From assembly GCF_002440555.1 (NCBI RefSeq), contig NZ_DJUR01000010.1, forward strand, positions 1 to 34,107: DNA of 34,107 nt, in the 5' to 3' direction. This document shows, in pieces, positions 8,477-16,721 of the stretch; the stretch's first letter is position 1; every line of letters begins with the position of its first letter. The notes beneath the pieces are model-generated. The model did no database searches, was not told the origin of the DNA, and saw nothing but the letters and a program-made list of their open reading frames with translations. The stretch is from Aerococcus sp. UBA6277 (GTDB lineage Bacteria > Bacillota > Bacilli > Lactobacillales > Aerococcaceae). Made by a program: the position numbers and the translations under genes.

Positions 8477-10287
8477 AAACACATCAAAAAGCTATTGAGA
8501 TAATCATAGCCTTTGGTGCGTTGGTTTTATTTTGGGTAGCACCTCAATCAGTATTGGCGAATGAGATTAATGCGATCGATGTAGATGTGACTTTACAGTC
8601 GGATGGCTCTGCCTTAATTCGTGAGACTTGGGACATGAATACTGATGAGGGAACTGAGATTTATAAAGGTTTGAATCTTCAAGACGTTCAGAAGATCTCT
8701 AACTTTACAGTTTCAATGGATGGACAGCCTATGGAAGAGCAGTCATCATGGGATATTGATGATAGTTTTGACCAAAAAGCAGGTACCTATGGGCAAAACA
8801 CGAATGAACTGAATTGGGGGATTACTGAATACGGACAACATACCTACGAATTGTCATATGAGATTTCAAATTTTGTTACACAAACATCAACGGATCAAAT
8901 GGTCTATTGGCAGTTTATTAATTCAGACCTATCACCATCTCCGGAAGCTGTGTCTGTAGAAATTTCCTCAGATGTACAAAAAATGAATTATGATGATAAC
9001 CGTATTTGGGGATTTGGATTCAACGGTAATATTGATATCACAAGCGATGGTGTCGTTGAGACGGCATCTACAGAGCCATTAGGATCAAACAACTATGTAA
9101 CGATCCTATTGCGTATTCCGGATGGCACCTATCCAACTGACTTCGTCATTGAAGACAGAACCTTTGATTCATTTGTAGAGCAAGCATTTGAAGGGTCATC
9201 TTATAACTATGAAGACTATAATCCTGATGCCACTTATGAAGATATTCAAGAAATGGATGGGGCAAATGAAGCCGATACTTCAACCTCAACATCTACTAAA
9301 GTAATCCTTGGTTTATCAGCAGCTGCTGGTATTGGTGGACTTGGTGCGGGTATTTGGGGGATTTCTCGTTACGCCTCTAACCAACGGAAATACCGAGAGT
9401 ATTATCCAACCATGAAAACTATGGAAAAACGTACGCAAGGAGAATATTACCGTGAAGCGCCAGCTGAAGATGTCTTCCAACTTTACGTGATTTTAGAGCA
9501 ATTAATCGATAACAAGAGTGAATTGCGTCAAAACTATATGACGGCAGGTATTTTATACCTGGTGAAAAATGGTTATATCACAGTGCGTGAAGAAGAGATC
9601 GATGGCTTCCTAAGATCGAAAGATCAAGCCGTTATCTATATTCAATCTGACAAAGCACCAACCGGACCATCTGCAAGACTGTTTAAATTAATGCAACGCG
9701 TTGCTCAAAAAGACGGCCGTGTTGAACAAAAAGCTTTCTCAAAATATATCGAAAAGAATTATAAGAAAATTGAGGCTTATGAAGCAGCATTAGAATCTTA
9801 TTCATCAGATTATTTGCAAGCAAATGGCTACACTTTTGTCGGCTTAACAGCTAAGTCTCGTCGGGAGAAAACTGATTTAGATATCGCCCACGAAGTGGCA
9901 GGTGTCGCTTATACAGATAAAGGGTTTGAGTTACGTGATAATATCGTGAAATTCAAAAACTATCTGTTAGACTTCTCATTGCTCAATGAGCGTCAAACCA
10001 ATGAAGTTGCCTTATGGGATGAATTAATGATTTATGCGGGTGCCTTTGGTATTGCCGATGAAGTGGAAGAAGAATTCCGTAAGATTTATCCTGAATATGC
10101 TGAAATATCAACATACTCAGATGCACCATTCTTCTACTACGCATACTATGGTTCAATGATCAATAGTTCTTATTCAGACGGTCATAGCGCTGCAACAGCT
10201 TCTTCATCATCTGGTGGAGGGGGCGGTACCAGCTTTGGTGGTGGTGGCGGTTCCTTCGGTGGTGGCGGAGGCGGCGGTGTTCGTTAG
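8470..10287 (+). CDS. DUF2207 membrane protein with glycine-rich C-terminus
   Basis: This 605-residue predicted envelope protein has a signal or membrane segment (about 8-30). A DUF2207 extracellular beta-rich domain follows (about 31-235; the INAIDVDVTLQSDGSALI start is typical). A second membrane segment (about 278-299) leads to a cytoplasmic region of about 280 residues. The C-terminal 25 residues are almost only Gly, Ser and Phe (repeated FGGGGG), a tail common in this family. LemA next to DUF2207 is a widespread pair in Firmicutes with no defined function. The start ATG lies inside the lemA stop region, so translation is coupled. Confidence 0.88.
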   Translation: MVKTHQKAIEIIIAFGALVLFWVAPQSVLANEINAIDVDVTLQSDGSALIRETWDMNTDEGTEIYKGLNLQDVQKISNFTVSMDGQPMEEQSSWDIDDSFDQKAGTYGQNTNELNWGITEYGQHTYELSYEISNFVTQTSTDQMVYWQFINSDLSPSPEAVSVEISSDVQKMNYDDNRIWGFGFNGNIDITSDGVVETASTEPLGSNNYVTILLRIPDGTYPTDFVIEDRTFDSFVEQAFEGSSYNYEDYNPDATYEDIQEMDGANEADTSTSTSTKVILGLSAAAGIGGLGAGIWGISRYASNQRKYREYYPTMKTMEKRTQGEYYREAPAEDVFQLYVILEQLIDNKSELRQNYMTAGILYLVKNGYITVREEEIDGFLRSKDQAVIYIQSDKAPTGPSARLFKLMQRVAQKDGRVEQKAFSKYIEKNYKKIEAYEAALESYSSDYLQANGYTFVGLTAKSRREKTDLDIAHEVAGVAYTDKGFELRDNIVKFKNYLLDFSLLNERQTNEVALWDELMIYAGAFGIADEVEEEFRKIYPEYAEISTYSDAPFFYYAYYGSMINSSYSDGHSAATASSSSGGGGGTSFGGGGGSFGGGGGGGVR

Positions 10288-10321
10288 TCGGTCATATATA
10301 AATGCAAACAATAATTGTATC

Positions 10322-10354
10322 AGCCAACTAGATTCGTTTTAGTTGGCTTTTTTA
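10322..10354 (+). terminator. Rho-independent terminator of lemA-DUF2207
   Basis: AGCCAACTA (10322-10330) pairs perfectly with TAGTTGGCT (10340-10348). A run of six T follows. Confidence 0.85.
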
Positions 10355-10437
10355 TTTACAAATAATTTCAAACATTCATAACAGAATTTTCAATAATAAA
10401 ACCTATTATCATTATTTATATGTAAATTTTTGGGTAA

Positions 10438-10457
10438 ATTAGAAATGAATTTCTAAT
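10438..10457. repeat. 20-base inverted repeat, candidate operator
   Basis: ATTAGAAATGAATTTCTAAT has perfect 9-base arms around a GA centre. It lies about 85 bases before the predicted -10 of the diguanylate cyclase gene. There is no T run, so a terminator is unlikely; a protein-binding site is the simplest reading. Confidence 0.5.
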
Positions 10458-10521
10458 AATTAAGTAATGGATAAATTTCCAAGTTTTTTCTCTTGAAGGT
10501 TAATTTAGTTATTTCTGGCTG

Positions 10522-10547
10522 ATCAATCGTGGTATATTGATTATAAT
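10522..10547 (+). promoter_or_regulatory. Predicted promoter and operator of the diguanylate cyclase gene
   Basis: A perfect TATAAT (10542-10547) directly follows the inverted repeat ATCAAT (10522-10527)/ATTGAT (10536-10541), which fills the spacer between the -35 and -10 positions. The -35 (CTGATC, 10519-10524) is poor, as expected for a regulated promoter. The leader would be about 85 bases. Confidence 0.45.
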
Positions 10548-10640
10548 GAGTTTTTATGTCAAGACAGGGCTTTTTAAAAATTTCAAGGAAATATTTTTAA
10601 TTAGGCATATTATATAGATTATGGAATACAGGAGGATAGC

Positions 10641-11702
10641 ATGATTGTAAATGTCTTAGCAAATATGGCAATTGTTTTTATGGATATTTATTTAGTTTGG
10701 CGCTGGCGATATAGTATTGAGGAAAGACGAAATCCCATCAACAACCGTAAACTCTTTATTAGTTTACAAACGGCAGCGGGTGTTTGCTTGATGATGTCAT
10801 CCTTTCTCGTTGAAGGTCTTCGTTTTGACTTTAGGTCGGTACTATTCGCCTATACCATGGTGTATTTGGATAAGGAAATTGCCAATCCGACAATTGTGCT
10901 GGTTGCGATTAGTCGTTTTTTCTTTGGTGACTTAACCTTGTCCAGTTTATACCTCTTGACGGTCTTAGTCTATATTTTGCTGAGTTTAAGTGTCTTTGAC
11001 CGTATTAAAGCCAAGTATTCAGAGTTCTTCCAACTATGGTTGTTAGCGATGATGGCTATTTTCATTACTGCGCCAATATCCATCATTCGATTAGAAGATC
11101 CCGCCCAAGTATTTTCATCTGTCCTATTGCTAGCTGTTTTGTCATCGGTATTCATATACGTTTCTTACCAGTTCACCAACGATCTAGACAAACTCTACCA
11201 AACCTCAGTGCATGACAGTTTAACGACCCTCTATAATGCCCGAAAATTAGAAGAAGACCTTGGGAAAATTTCAGAAAATAATCAATCCTATTCGCTATTA
11301 ATTCTTGATATTGATAATTTCAAAAAGTTAAATGATACCTATGGTCATCTTGTGGGCGATAAGGCACTTCAAGAAATAGGGATCGTCTTGAATGATTTAA
11401 AAGCTGATTTATTCAATTATTACCGGTATGGTGGAGAAGAATTCGTGAGCTTAGTCTTTGACTGTACTGGACAAGAAACGCTGAATTTAGCTGAATCTAT
11501 CCATGAAAGGGTTGCTGAATTGCCACTATTTAGTGAAGAAGGCGACCCCTTGAAGATTACGGTGTCAATTGGTGTGGCCCATAGAAAACCGCATGAAGAC
11601 ATGAAAATTACCTTATTACGGGCTGACCAAGCTTTGTATCAAGCGAAACACCGAGGGAAGAACCAGACCGTGAGCGTTATAGACCAGTTGAGTGTCGATT
11701 AA
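10641..11702 (+). CDS. Membrane-bound diguanylate cyclase (GGDEF)
   Basis: This 353-residue protein is predicted to make cyclic di-GMP from two GTP. Several membrane helices (about 1-180, with the arrangement of the 5TM-5TMR/LytS-type sensor region) precede a GGDEF domain from about 188. The active-site loop is intact as GGEEF (264-268), with metal-binding Asp223/Asp225 in LILDIDNFKKLND. The usual RxxD inhibitory site just before it is absent (ADLF at 255-258), so product feedback by that route is not expected. AGGAGG sits before ATG 10641. No EAL or PilZ gene is nearby, so the target of the signal is unknown. Confidence 0.9.
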   Translation: MIVNVLANMAIVFMDIYLVWRWRYSIEERRNPINNRKLFISLQTAAGVCLMMSSFLVEGLRFDFRSVLFAYTMVYLDKEIANPTIVLVAISRFFFGDLTLSSLYLLTVLVYILLSLSVFDRIKAKYSEFFQLWLLAMMAIFITAPISIIRLEDPAQVFSSVLLLAVLSSVFIYVSYQFTNDLDKLYQTSVHDSLTTLYNARKLEEDLGKISENNQSYSLLILDIDNFKKLNDTYGHLVGDKALQEIGIVLNDLKADLFNYYRYGGEEFVSLVFDCTGQETLNLAESIHERVAELPLFSEEGDPLKITVSIGVAHRKPHEDMKITLLRADQALYQAKHRGKNQTVSVIDQLSVD

Positions 11703-11766
11703 TTGATTATTTTCAATTGGAACTTTCATATTTTTTAGCTTTTAACGATGATTCTCAGTCCAAAGA

Positions 11767-11795
11767 TTGATACAATACGTATTATATAATAGTAT
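11767..11795 (+). promoter_or_regulatory. Predicted promoter of the DUF368 gene
   Basis: TTGATA (11767-11772), a 17-base spacer and TAGTAT (11790-11795) stand 57 bases before the start codon. A nearer-perfect TATAAT at 11785-11790 has too short a spacer. Confidence 0.4.
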
Positions 11796-11852
11796 ATTGG
11801 ACTGGTCTTATTGAACCGTCTAGTAAAAAATGAAATTGAAAGAGGAGAATAA

Positions 11853-12734
11853 ATGAATAATAAAAAAGATGCCGTCTTTTCGGCAGATTGGTTTATCCGT
11901 GTTCTGAAGGGTGCAGCTGTTGGGATAGGAGGCATTCTACCAGGTCTTTCAGGTGGTGTACTAGCTGTCATTTTCGGCTTGTACGATCAAATTATTAACT
12001 TTTTAGCGAATATTACTGAAAACTTCTGGAAACATGTCCGATACTTTATCCCAGTTGGGATTGGTTTCTTATTAGGAATCTTGGTATTTTCAATTTTCGT
12101 TGAAAAAGCCTTTGGACTTTACGCAGCTATCTTTATTACCTTATTTATTGGTTTCGTAGTGGGGACTTTACCATCGCTATTTAAGTCTGCTGGAAAAGAA
12201 GGGCGCAGTGCATCTGACTTAGCTTTGCTTGCAGTGACCGCAGTCATCATCTTCTTGATCATGTTCTTTGGAGGTCAAGGGATTACACAAGTACAACCAT
12301 CATTTATCGCTTGGGTATTATCAGGTGCTTTGATTGGTTTAGGGGTTATTGTGCCAGGGATGAGCCCATCAAACTTCCTAATTTACTTTGGTTTGTATGA
12401 CAAAATGGCCGCAGGTATTGCAGCCCTTGACTTTTCAGTCATTATTCCATTAGGTTTAGGTGGTTTACTGTGTGTCATTGGTTTAGCTAAGGCTGCTGAA
12501 TGGGCCTTTAAACATTACTACTCTAAAATGTACCACTTTATTTTAGGGACTGTAATTGGATCATCGATTGCATTATTCCCAACACAAGTATTCCCAGGTT
12601 TCTCAGCTGAAGGTTTAGCGAATTCTGGTTTATCATTCATGAGCACTTTGATTTGGAGTGTGATTGCCTTTGTATTAGGAACAATCTTCTCATTATGGTT
12701 CTCTAAAATTGAAGAAAAATATTCAAATGATTAA
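11853..12734 (+). CDS. DUF368 membrane protein, candidate undecaprenyl-phosphate translocase (PopT type)
   Basis: This 293-residue polytopic membrane protein belongs to the DUF368 family. Members of the family have been shown to act as undecaprenyl-phosphate translocases (PopT) that return the lipid carrier to the cytoplasmic face for cell-wall synthesis. The two family signatures are present as an internal repeat: GILPGLSGG at 28-36 and PGMSPS at 168-173, each followed by an FGLYD turn. About eight or more hydrophobic helices can be seen. AGAGGAG precedes ATG 11853. It has its own promoter and terminator. The function is assigned from the family only. Confidence 0.88.
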   Translation: MNNKKDAVFSADWFIRVLKGAAVGIGGILPGLSGGVLAVIFGLYDQIINFLANITENFWKHVRYFIPVGIGFLLGILVFSIFVEKAFGLYAAIFITLFIGFVVGTLPSLFKSAGKEGRSASDLALLAVTAVIIFLIMFFGGQGITQVQPSFIAWVLSGALIGLGVIVPGMSPSNFLIYFGLYDKMAAGIAALDFSVIIPLGLGGLLCVIGLAKAAEWAFKHYYSKMYHFILGTVIGSSIALFPTQVFPGFSAEGLANSGLSFMSTLIWSVIAFVLGTIFSLWFSKIEEKYSND

Positions 12735-12742
12735 ATCGTTTA

Positions 12743-12785
12743 AAAACAGGCACTTCCTTTTGTGGGGAGTGTCTGTTTCGTTTTA
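12743..12785 (+). terminator. Terminator of the DUF368 gene
   Basis: AAACAGGCACT pairs with AGTGTCTGTTT (one G-U pair) at 12744-12778. A T-rich tail interrupted by CG follows. Confidence 0.7.
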
Positions 12786-12810
12786 CGGATAATCATTTAT
12801 TTTGTATAAT
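12782..12810 (+). promoter_or_regulatory. Predicted promoter of the CHAD gene
   Basis: TTTACG (12782-12787), a 17-base spacer and a perfect TATAAT (12805-12810) stand 43 bases before the start codon. Confidence 0.6.
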
Positions 12811-12853
12811 TAACATATATGAAAACCAATTGATAGGGAAGTGAGCGATTTAA

Positions 12854-13627
12854 ATGAATAAACGGCAAGCAGTATTTGAACAGCAGATAAATAAGGTGTC
12901 GGCCTTATATCTAGATTATCAGAACAACCCGTTTTCCAATCAACTTGTCCATGATTTGCGGGTTTCGATTCGAGAATTACGTAGTCTACTCAACTTTATA
13001 AAAAAACGGTTGGATAAAGACCATTATAACAAGTTAAACCGGCAATTGGGTGCAGCAGCGCGCGTATTTGGGCCCCTTCGTGAATTGGATGTGCTCTATG
13101 ATTATTGCGAAGCTTATGCAGTAGATTATCCTGAAACCAGCGAGGCTTATTACCAATTGTTTAACACATTCGTGAAAGACCGTCGGATAGAAATGAACCG
13201 GACTTTTAATAAGAGCAACAGCACCATTATTCAGCAAGCTATTGAGGATGCAAAAGAAATCTCAGAACTCAACTTATTTGAAGATAAGAAAGATTGGAAA
13301 AAGTATACCCTTAAGCGGCTGAAGAAGAAGTATAAAAAATTACGGCATGCCTTCAAGACAGTGGAAATTTCTGACTACGAAGCAGTCCACGAAATTAGAA
13401 AGCGTGCCAAGAAGGTGCGGTATGTAGCCACTTACTTCGATGAGACGGTTTCTAAAGATTTAAACCAATATAGAAAAGACGCCAAGGCCATTCAATCTGA
13501 ATTCGGTGAAATTACAGATGCGCATGTCAATTATGAGTTACTGACAGAATACGCAGATAAAGTGCCGGATGAAAATGTGCGGGACCTATTAATTCAAATT
13601 CGCGATGATATCAAATTCGCGGAATAG
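12854..13627 (+). CDS. CHAD domain protein
   Basis: This 257-residue helical, strongly basic protein consists almost wholly of a CHAD domain. Two half-repeats carry the conserved His with basic residues: VHDLRVSIRELRSLL (His33) and VHEIRKRAKKVRY in the second half. CHAD domains bind inorganic polyphosphate and often accompany triphosphate tunnel enzymes (CYTH) or polyphosphate kinases. Neither is encoded in this window, so this is a stand-alone copy. It probably associates with polyphosphate in the cytoplasm; that is inferred from the family. GGGAAGTGAG precedes ATG 12854. A strong 21-bp terminator follows. Confidence 0.87.
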   Translation: MNKRQAVFEQQINKVSALYLDYQNNPFSNQLVHDLRVSIRELRSLLNFIKKRLDKDHYNKLNRQLGAAARVFGPLRELDVLYDYCEAYAVDYPETSEAYYQLFNTFVKDRRIEMNRTFNKSNSTIIQQAIEDAKEISELNLFEDKKDWKKYTLKRLKKKYKKLRHAFKTVEISDYEAVHEIRKRAKKVRYVATYFDETVSKDLNQYRKDAKAIQSEFGEITDAHVNYELLTEYADKVPDENVRDLLIQIRDDIKFAE

Positions 13628-13642
13628 ATTTAAGCATAAGAT

Positions 13643-13690
13643 AAATCACAAAAAGCAGTTGGATTTTCCAACTGCTTTTTGTGATTTTTT
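13643..13690 (+). terminator. Strong terminator after the CHAD gene
   Basis: A perfect 21-bp stem (13643-13663 with 13667-13687) has a 3-base loop and ends in T. It includes GCAGTTGGA/TCCAACTGC. Confidence 0.9.
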
Positions 13691-13704
13691 ACTATTTGAA
13701 AGTA

Positions 13705-13805
13705 TGTAGCGCCGTGCACTGTCATTCAGAAACCGGCTCGAGCGACGCACACTTTACATAGTCGCGTTCAAAATATCAAACTTCGCCGATACTTCATAAA
13801 ATCCT
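13705..13805. repeat. Possible dispersed intergenic repeat, copy A
   Basis: This GC-richer intergenic segment shares ordered short blocks with 27222-27304. Examples are TGTCATTCAG against TGCTATTCAG, a GAAA-CC-GCTC-AG block, TAGTCG, and an AAATCC end. It contains no gene. The similarity is loose and was found by eye. Confidence 0.35.
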
Positions 13806-13876
13806 CCAATACCTTTTAGATATTGTTGAGTTTTTATTCCAGTTCGACTAGTCTCAGAAAATTTTTTTATCCTAAT

Positions 13877-14635
13877 TTAAATTCTTTCGTTTGCGTATCT
13901 TGTTAAGAAGGCTTTTGTTCTTTCTTGTTTCGGTGTATCGATCACTTCTTTGGCTGGACCTTGTTCAACGATGACACCTTTGTCCATGAAGACGATATTT
14001 GTTGATACGTCACGGGCGAAGGCCATTTCGTGGGTTACAACGATCATAGTTAGCCCTTCTTTGGCTAATTGAGTCATTGTTTCTAATACTTCCCCAACCA
14101 TTTCTGGGTCAAGGGCTGATGTAGGCTCATCGAATAGTAAGACTTCTGGATCCATTGAAAGGGCGCGGGCGATAGCGACACGCTGTTGTTGCCCACCAGA
14201 TAGTTGGTCAGGACGGGCGTCGCGGTAAGGGGCCATACCGACTTTTTCAAGGTTTTTAAGAGCAACTGCTTCTGCTTCAGCTTGACTACGACCTAAAATT
14301 TTACGTTGGCCAACTGTACAGTTTTCAAGGGCTGTAAAGTTTTTAAATAGGTTAAATGATTGGAATACCATACCAACTTGGGTGCGGTATTTATTAATGT
14401 TCATTTTCTTGCCGTTTAAAATCGATTGGCCGTGGTATAAAATGTCTCCGCCAGTTGGTTCTTCAAGGAGATTTAAGCAACGTAGTAGGGTAGATTTACC
14501 TGATCCAGATGAACCAATAATAGAGGTTACTTGCCCTGGGTGTACTTGGAAGTCGATATCACGTAGGACCAAATTTTCCCCAAAACGTTTTTCTAAATGT
14601 TGTACATTTAAGATTAGCTGATCTTGGTTTTGCAT
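13877..14635 (-). CDS. Amino acid ABC transporter ATP-binding protein (predicted lysine importer)
   Basis: This 252-residue ATPase of the polar amino acid (GlnQ/HisP) type powers import through the permease encoded just upstream. Walker A is GSSGSGKST (41-49), the signature LSGGQ is at 145-149, Walker B is VLLFDE (165-170) and the switch His is 202. AGGAGGAAA precedes the start, 12 bases after the permease stop, so the two genes form one transcript. By this link it falls under the lysine riboswitch. It may also energise the ATPase-less GlnP-type subunit at 0.3-2.5 kb, since such ATPases can be shared; that is inference. Confidence 0.93.
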   Translation of the reverse strand: MQNQDQLILNVQHLEKRFGENLVLRDIDFQVHPGQVTSIIGSSGSGKSTLLRCLNLLEEPTGGDILYHGQSILNGKKMNINKYRTQVGMVFQSFNLFKNFTALENCTVGQRKILGRSQAEAEAVALKNLEKVGMAPYRDARPDQLSGGQQQRVAIARALSMDPEVLLFDEPTSALDPEMVGEVLETMTQLAKEGLTMIVVTHEMAFARDVSTNIVFMDKGVIVEQGPAKEVIDTPKQERTKAFLTRYANERI

Positions 14636-14647
14636 GTCATTTTCCTC

Positions 14648-16315
14648 CTATTGTTCTCTTTGACCGTTGATTACTGTGTTCGTGCTAGATTCATAGACAT
14701 GGTAAGTCTTTTTGCCAGCCATACGATTTTCGATGAAATTTAAGACACGAGTAGTTGTAAAAGTTAAGACGAAGTAGATAATCGCTGTAATTAGGAATGT
14801 TTGGAAGGTTAGGTAAGTGGAACCTGCAGCTGATTTCGTTACAAAGAATAACTCAGTTACTGCGATAACATTCAATACAGACGTATCTTTAATATTGATC
14901 ACAAATTCGTTACCTAAAGCTGGTAAGATTGACCGAATAGCTTGTGGTAAAACGATTGTCGTCATTGTTTGGTAGTGGTTCATACCGATGGCACGAGCAG
15001 CCTCAGTTTGGCCTTTATCCACTGAGGTAATACCACCACGGATCACTTCGGCAAGGTAGGCACCAGTATTAATCGATACAATTAATAAGGCTGCAAACAT
15101 AGTAGACATTTGGAAATCAAAGAATAGTCTTGAACCATAGAAAATCATCATAGCCTGTACCATCATTGGTGTACCACGGAAGATTTCAATGTAGGCAGCA
15201 ATCACAAAGTCGAATAATTTATAGAAGAAGTAGGCAATCGGTTTTTGATCGCGGCGAACGATTAATGAACGGTAGATAGCAATCAATAAACCAATGACAA
15301 ATCCCATAATTGTCGAGCTTAATGCGATAAACATAGTGTTACCAGCACCAACTAGGAATTGTGACCCATAACTATTCCAGATGCCCGCCACTTCAGACCA
15401 GAAACCTGCACTTTCACCGCGCTCGTTTAAGTTCACCATATCTTCCATTAATTGGTCACGGTCAGCGGTTGGAATAGTTGCTAAGGCTTGGTTCATAATG
15501 TCTGTTAATGGAGAATCCTTTCTGGTTGCAACTGCAATATCAGAAGTGACTTCACCTAAGTCAAATCCTTGACCCTCAGCAAACTCCACGTATGTTAAGT
15601 CAGGGTTGGCAGCTACAGCAGCCATGGCCCCTGGTTTTTCAGATACATAGGCGTCAACTGAACCAGCAGTTAAAGCAGTGATCATCGTTGGGAATGAATC
15701 TAGGGCAGTGGCTTGGTTTACGTCAGGGATTTGCGGAATTAAATCATAATGGAATGTGTTTAATTGACCAGTAACAGTTGTGCCAGCGAAATCTTCTAGC
15801 GATGTAGCGTCTGCGTATTCACCGTCAGCCATTGTCACTAGAACGATATCTGAAGAATAGTAAGAATTTGAGAAGTCCATTTGTTGTAGACGTTCTGGAG
15901 TTGGTGACATACCGGCAATAATCACGTCAATCATGCCAGATTCAAGTGCAGGTGGTAGACCATCCCACTCTAACTTAACAATTTCAAGTTCTAAACCTAG
16001 TGAATCAGCTAGACGTTTAGCGATTTGTACGTCATAACCGTTTGCATATTCGCCGTCAGAGTTTGAAATAGGGACTGCACCGTCCGCGTCAGATGTTTGC
16101 GACCAGTTGAAGGGTGCATAGTTGGCTTCCATCCCAACTCGTAATACGCCTTCTGTGTCTAAACCTTCAGCCAATGCTTCTTGATCCACCTCAATTGTTG
16201 TGCCAACCTCACTCGCTTCAACTAAAGCGGATGTTGGGCCAATGATGGCAAATACGATGGTCAAAATAGCAATCAAAGCTTTTTGCCAAATGTTACTTAC
16301 TTGATGATTTTTCAT
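14648..16315 (-). CDS. ABC transporter substrate-binding/permease fusion, predicted lysine importer
   Basis: This 555-residue fusion has a signal segment (about 12-35), one PBP-II type 3 binding domain (about 55-290; it opens LRVGMEANYAPFNW) and an amino acid permease domain (about 310-540) with an EAARAIG loop. By homology alone it would be a general polar amino acid importer. The 5' leader is a lysine riboswitch, so lysine is the likely substrate. Lysine-box-regulated ABC transporters have been reported in Lactobacillales. GGGAGGT precedes the ATG at 16315. The ATPase gene follows in the same operon. Unlike the GlnP-type protein at the left end, it has one binding domain only. Confidence 0.9.
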   Translation of the reverse strand: MKNHQVSNIWQKALIAILTIVFAIIGPTSALVEASEVGTTIEVDQEALAEGLDTEGVLRVGMEANYAPFNWSQTSDADGAVPISNSDGEYANGYDVQIAKRLADSLGLELEIVKLEWDGLPPALESGMIDVIIAGMSPTPERLQQMDFSNSYYSSDIVLVTMADGEYADATSLEDFAGTTVTGQLNTFHYDLIPQIPDVNQATALDSFPTMITALTAGSVDAYVSEKPGAMAAVAANPDLTYVEFAEGQGFDLGEVTSDIAVATRKDSPLTDIMNQALATIPTADRDQLMEDMVNLNERGESAGFWSEVAGIWNSYGSQFLVGAGNTMFIALSSTIMGFVIGLLIAIYRSLIVRRDQKPIAYFFYKLFDFVIAAYIEIFRGTPMMVQAMMIFYGSRLFFDFQMSTMFAALLIVSINTGAYLAEVIRGGITSVDKGQTEAARAIGMNHYQTMTTIVLPQAIRSILPALGNEFVINIKDTSVLNVIAVTELFFVTKSAAGSTYLTFQTFLITAIIYFVLTFTTTRVLNFIENRMAGKKTYHVYESSTNTVINGQREQ

Positions 16316-16334
16316 AATAATACCTCCCGAAAAT

Positions 16335-16374
16335 AATAAAAAGCCTCTACAGCAATAAATTGCAATAGAGGCTT
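16335..16374 (-). terminator. Riboswitch-controlled intrinsic terminator
   Basis: On the minus strand, AAGCCTCTATTGCA (16374-16361) pairs with TGCTGTAGAGGCTT (16354-16341), followed by TTTTTATTATT. It lies between the lysine aptamer and the transporter start. Its 5' arm (CCTCTAT) can instead pair with the aptamer's P1 5' arm (ATAGAGG), giving an antiterminator. Confidence 0.88.
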
Positions 16375-16424
16375 CCCTTTGTACGCAGTAAGACTATGAC
16401 TAGTCTTTCAGTCGTCACACGTAG

Positions 16425-16576
16425 GATAGCGCATCACTTGATTAAGTGACAGTCATAAACATTTTTTGTTTATGCCCAATACTTTAACTTGGGGTTAAAA
16501 TATTTCGGCGAATATTCCTTTCCATACTTTCAACGCTCCCGCTCGGGTATGTACTGATAAGCTCCGCACCTCTATC
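16425..16576 (-). ncRNA. Lysine riboswitch (L box) aptamer
   Basis: Read on the minus strand, the leader has the ordered conserved blocks of the lysine riboswitch. It opens with GATAGAGGTGCGGAGC (16576 down), then CAGTA, GGAAAGGAA, TCGCCGAA, TATTGGGCATAAAC with its pairing arm GTTTATGACTGTC, and closes with GCTATC near 16425. P1 forms from the opening GATAG and closing CTATC. The Bacillus lysC leader has the same order of blocks. When lysine binds, P1 is held and the downstream terminator forms, so the transporter is made only when lysine is scarce. Confidence 0.93.
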
Positions 16577-16593
16577 TCAATATATCGTATCTC

Positions 16594-16622
16594 ATCATAC
16601 ACGAAGAACAATGTCTTGTCAT
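16594..16622 (-). promoter_or_regulatory. Predicted promoter of the lysine transporter operon
   Basis: On the minus strand, ATGACA (16622-16617), a 17-base spacer and TATGAT (16599-16594) each match five of six. Transcription would start just before the riboswitch. Confidence 0.7.
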
Positions 16623-16695
16623 GAAAATCTGATTAAATCTTTCATGAAAGGCTAAAATCATTGCAATTTTTCTATTTTTTTGGTCATTGGAAGCA

Positions 16696-16721
16696 GATAA
16701 TGCCTAGGTCTAGCCATTATC
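16696..16721. promoter_or_regulatory. 26-base palindrome over the zapA promoter, candidate operator
   Basis: GATAATG (16696-16702) pairs with CATTATC (16715-16721), and two CTAG blocks pair inside (16704-16707, 16710-16713). Only the C/C position and the 2-base centre break the symmetry. It covers the -35 of the zapA promoter and has no T run, which suits a repressor site better than a terminator. Confidence 0.55.

Larger units (their letters stand above)
10288..10640 (+). other. Long AT-rich intergenic region with palindromes
   Basis: No gene is seen in these 353 bases. They hold the DUF2207 terminator, a 20-base inverted repeat (10438-10457), a second inverted repeat (10522-10541) and a -10 element (10542-10547) for the diguanylate cyclase gene. 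I found no known riboswitch motif, including the c-di-GMP type. Confidence 0.6.

Noticed and set aside
10200..10287. Glycine codon tract considered as a tandem repeat element
   Set aside because: It is the normal Gly-rich C-terminus of the DUF2207 protein and does not extend outside the gene.
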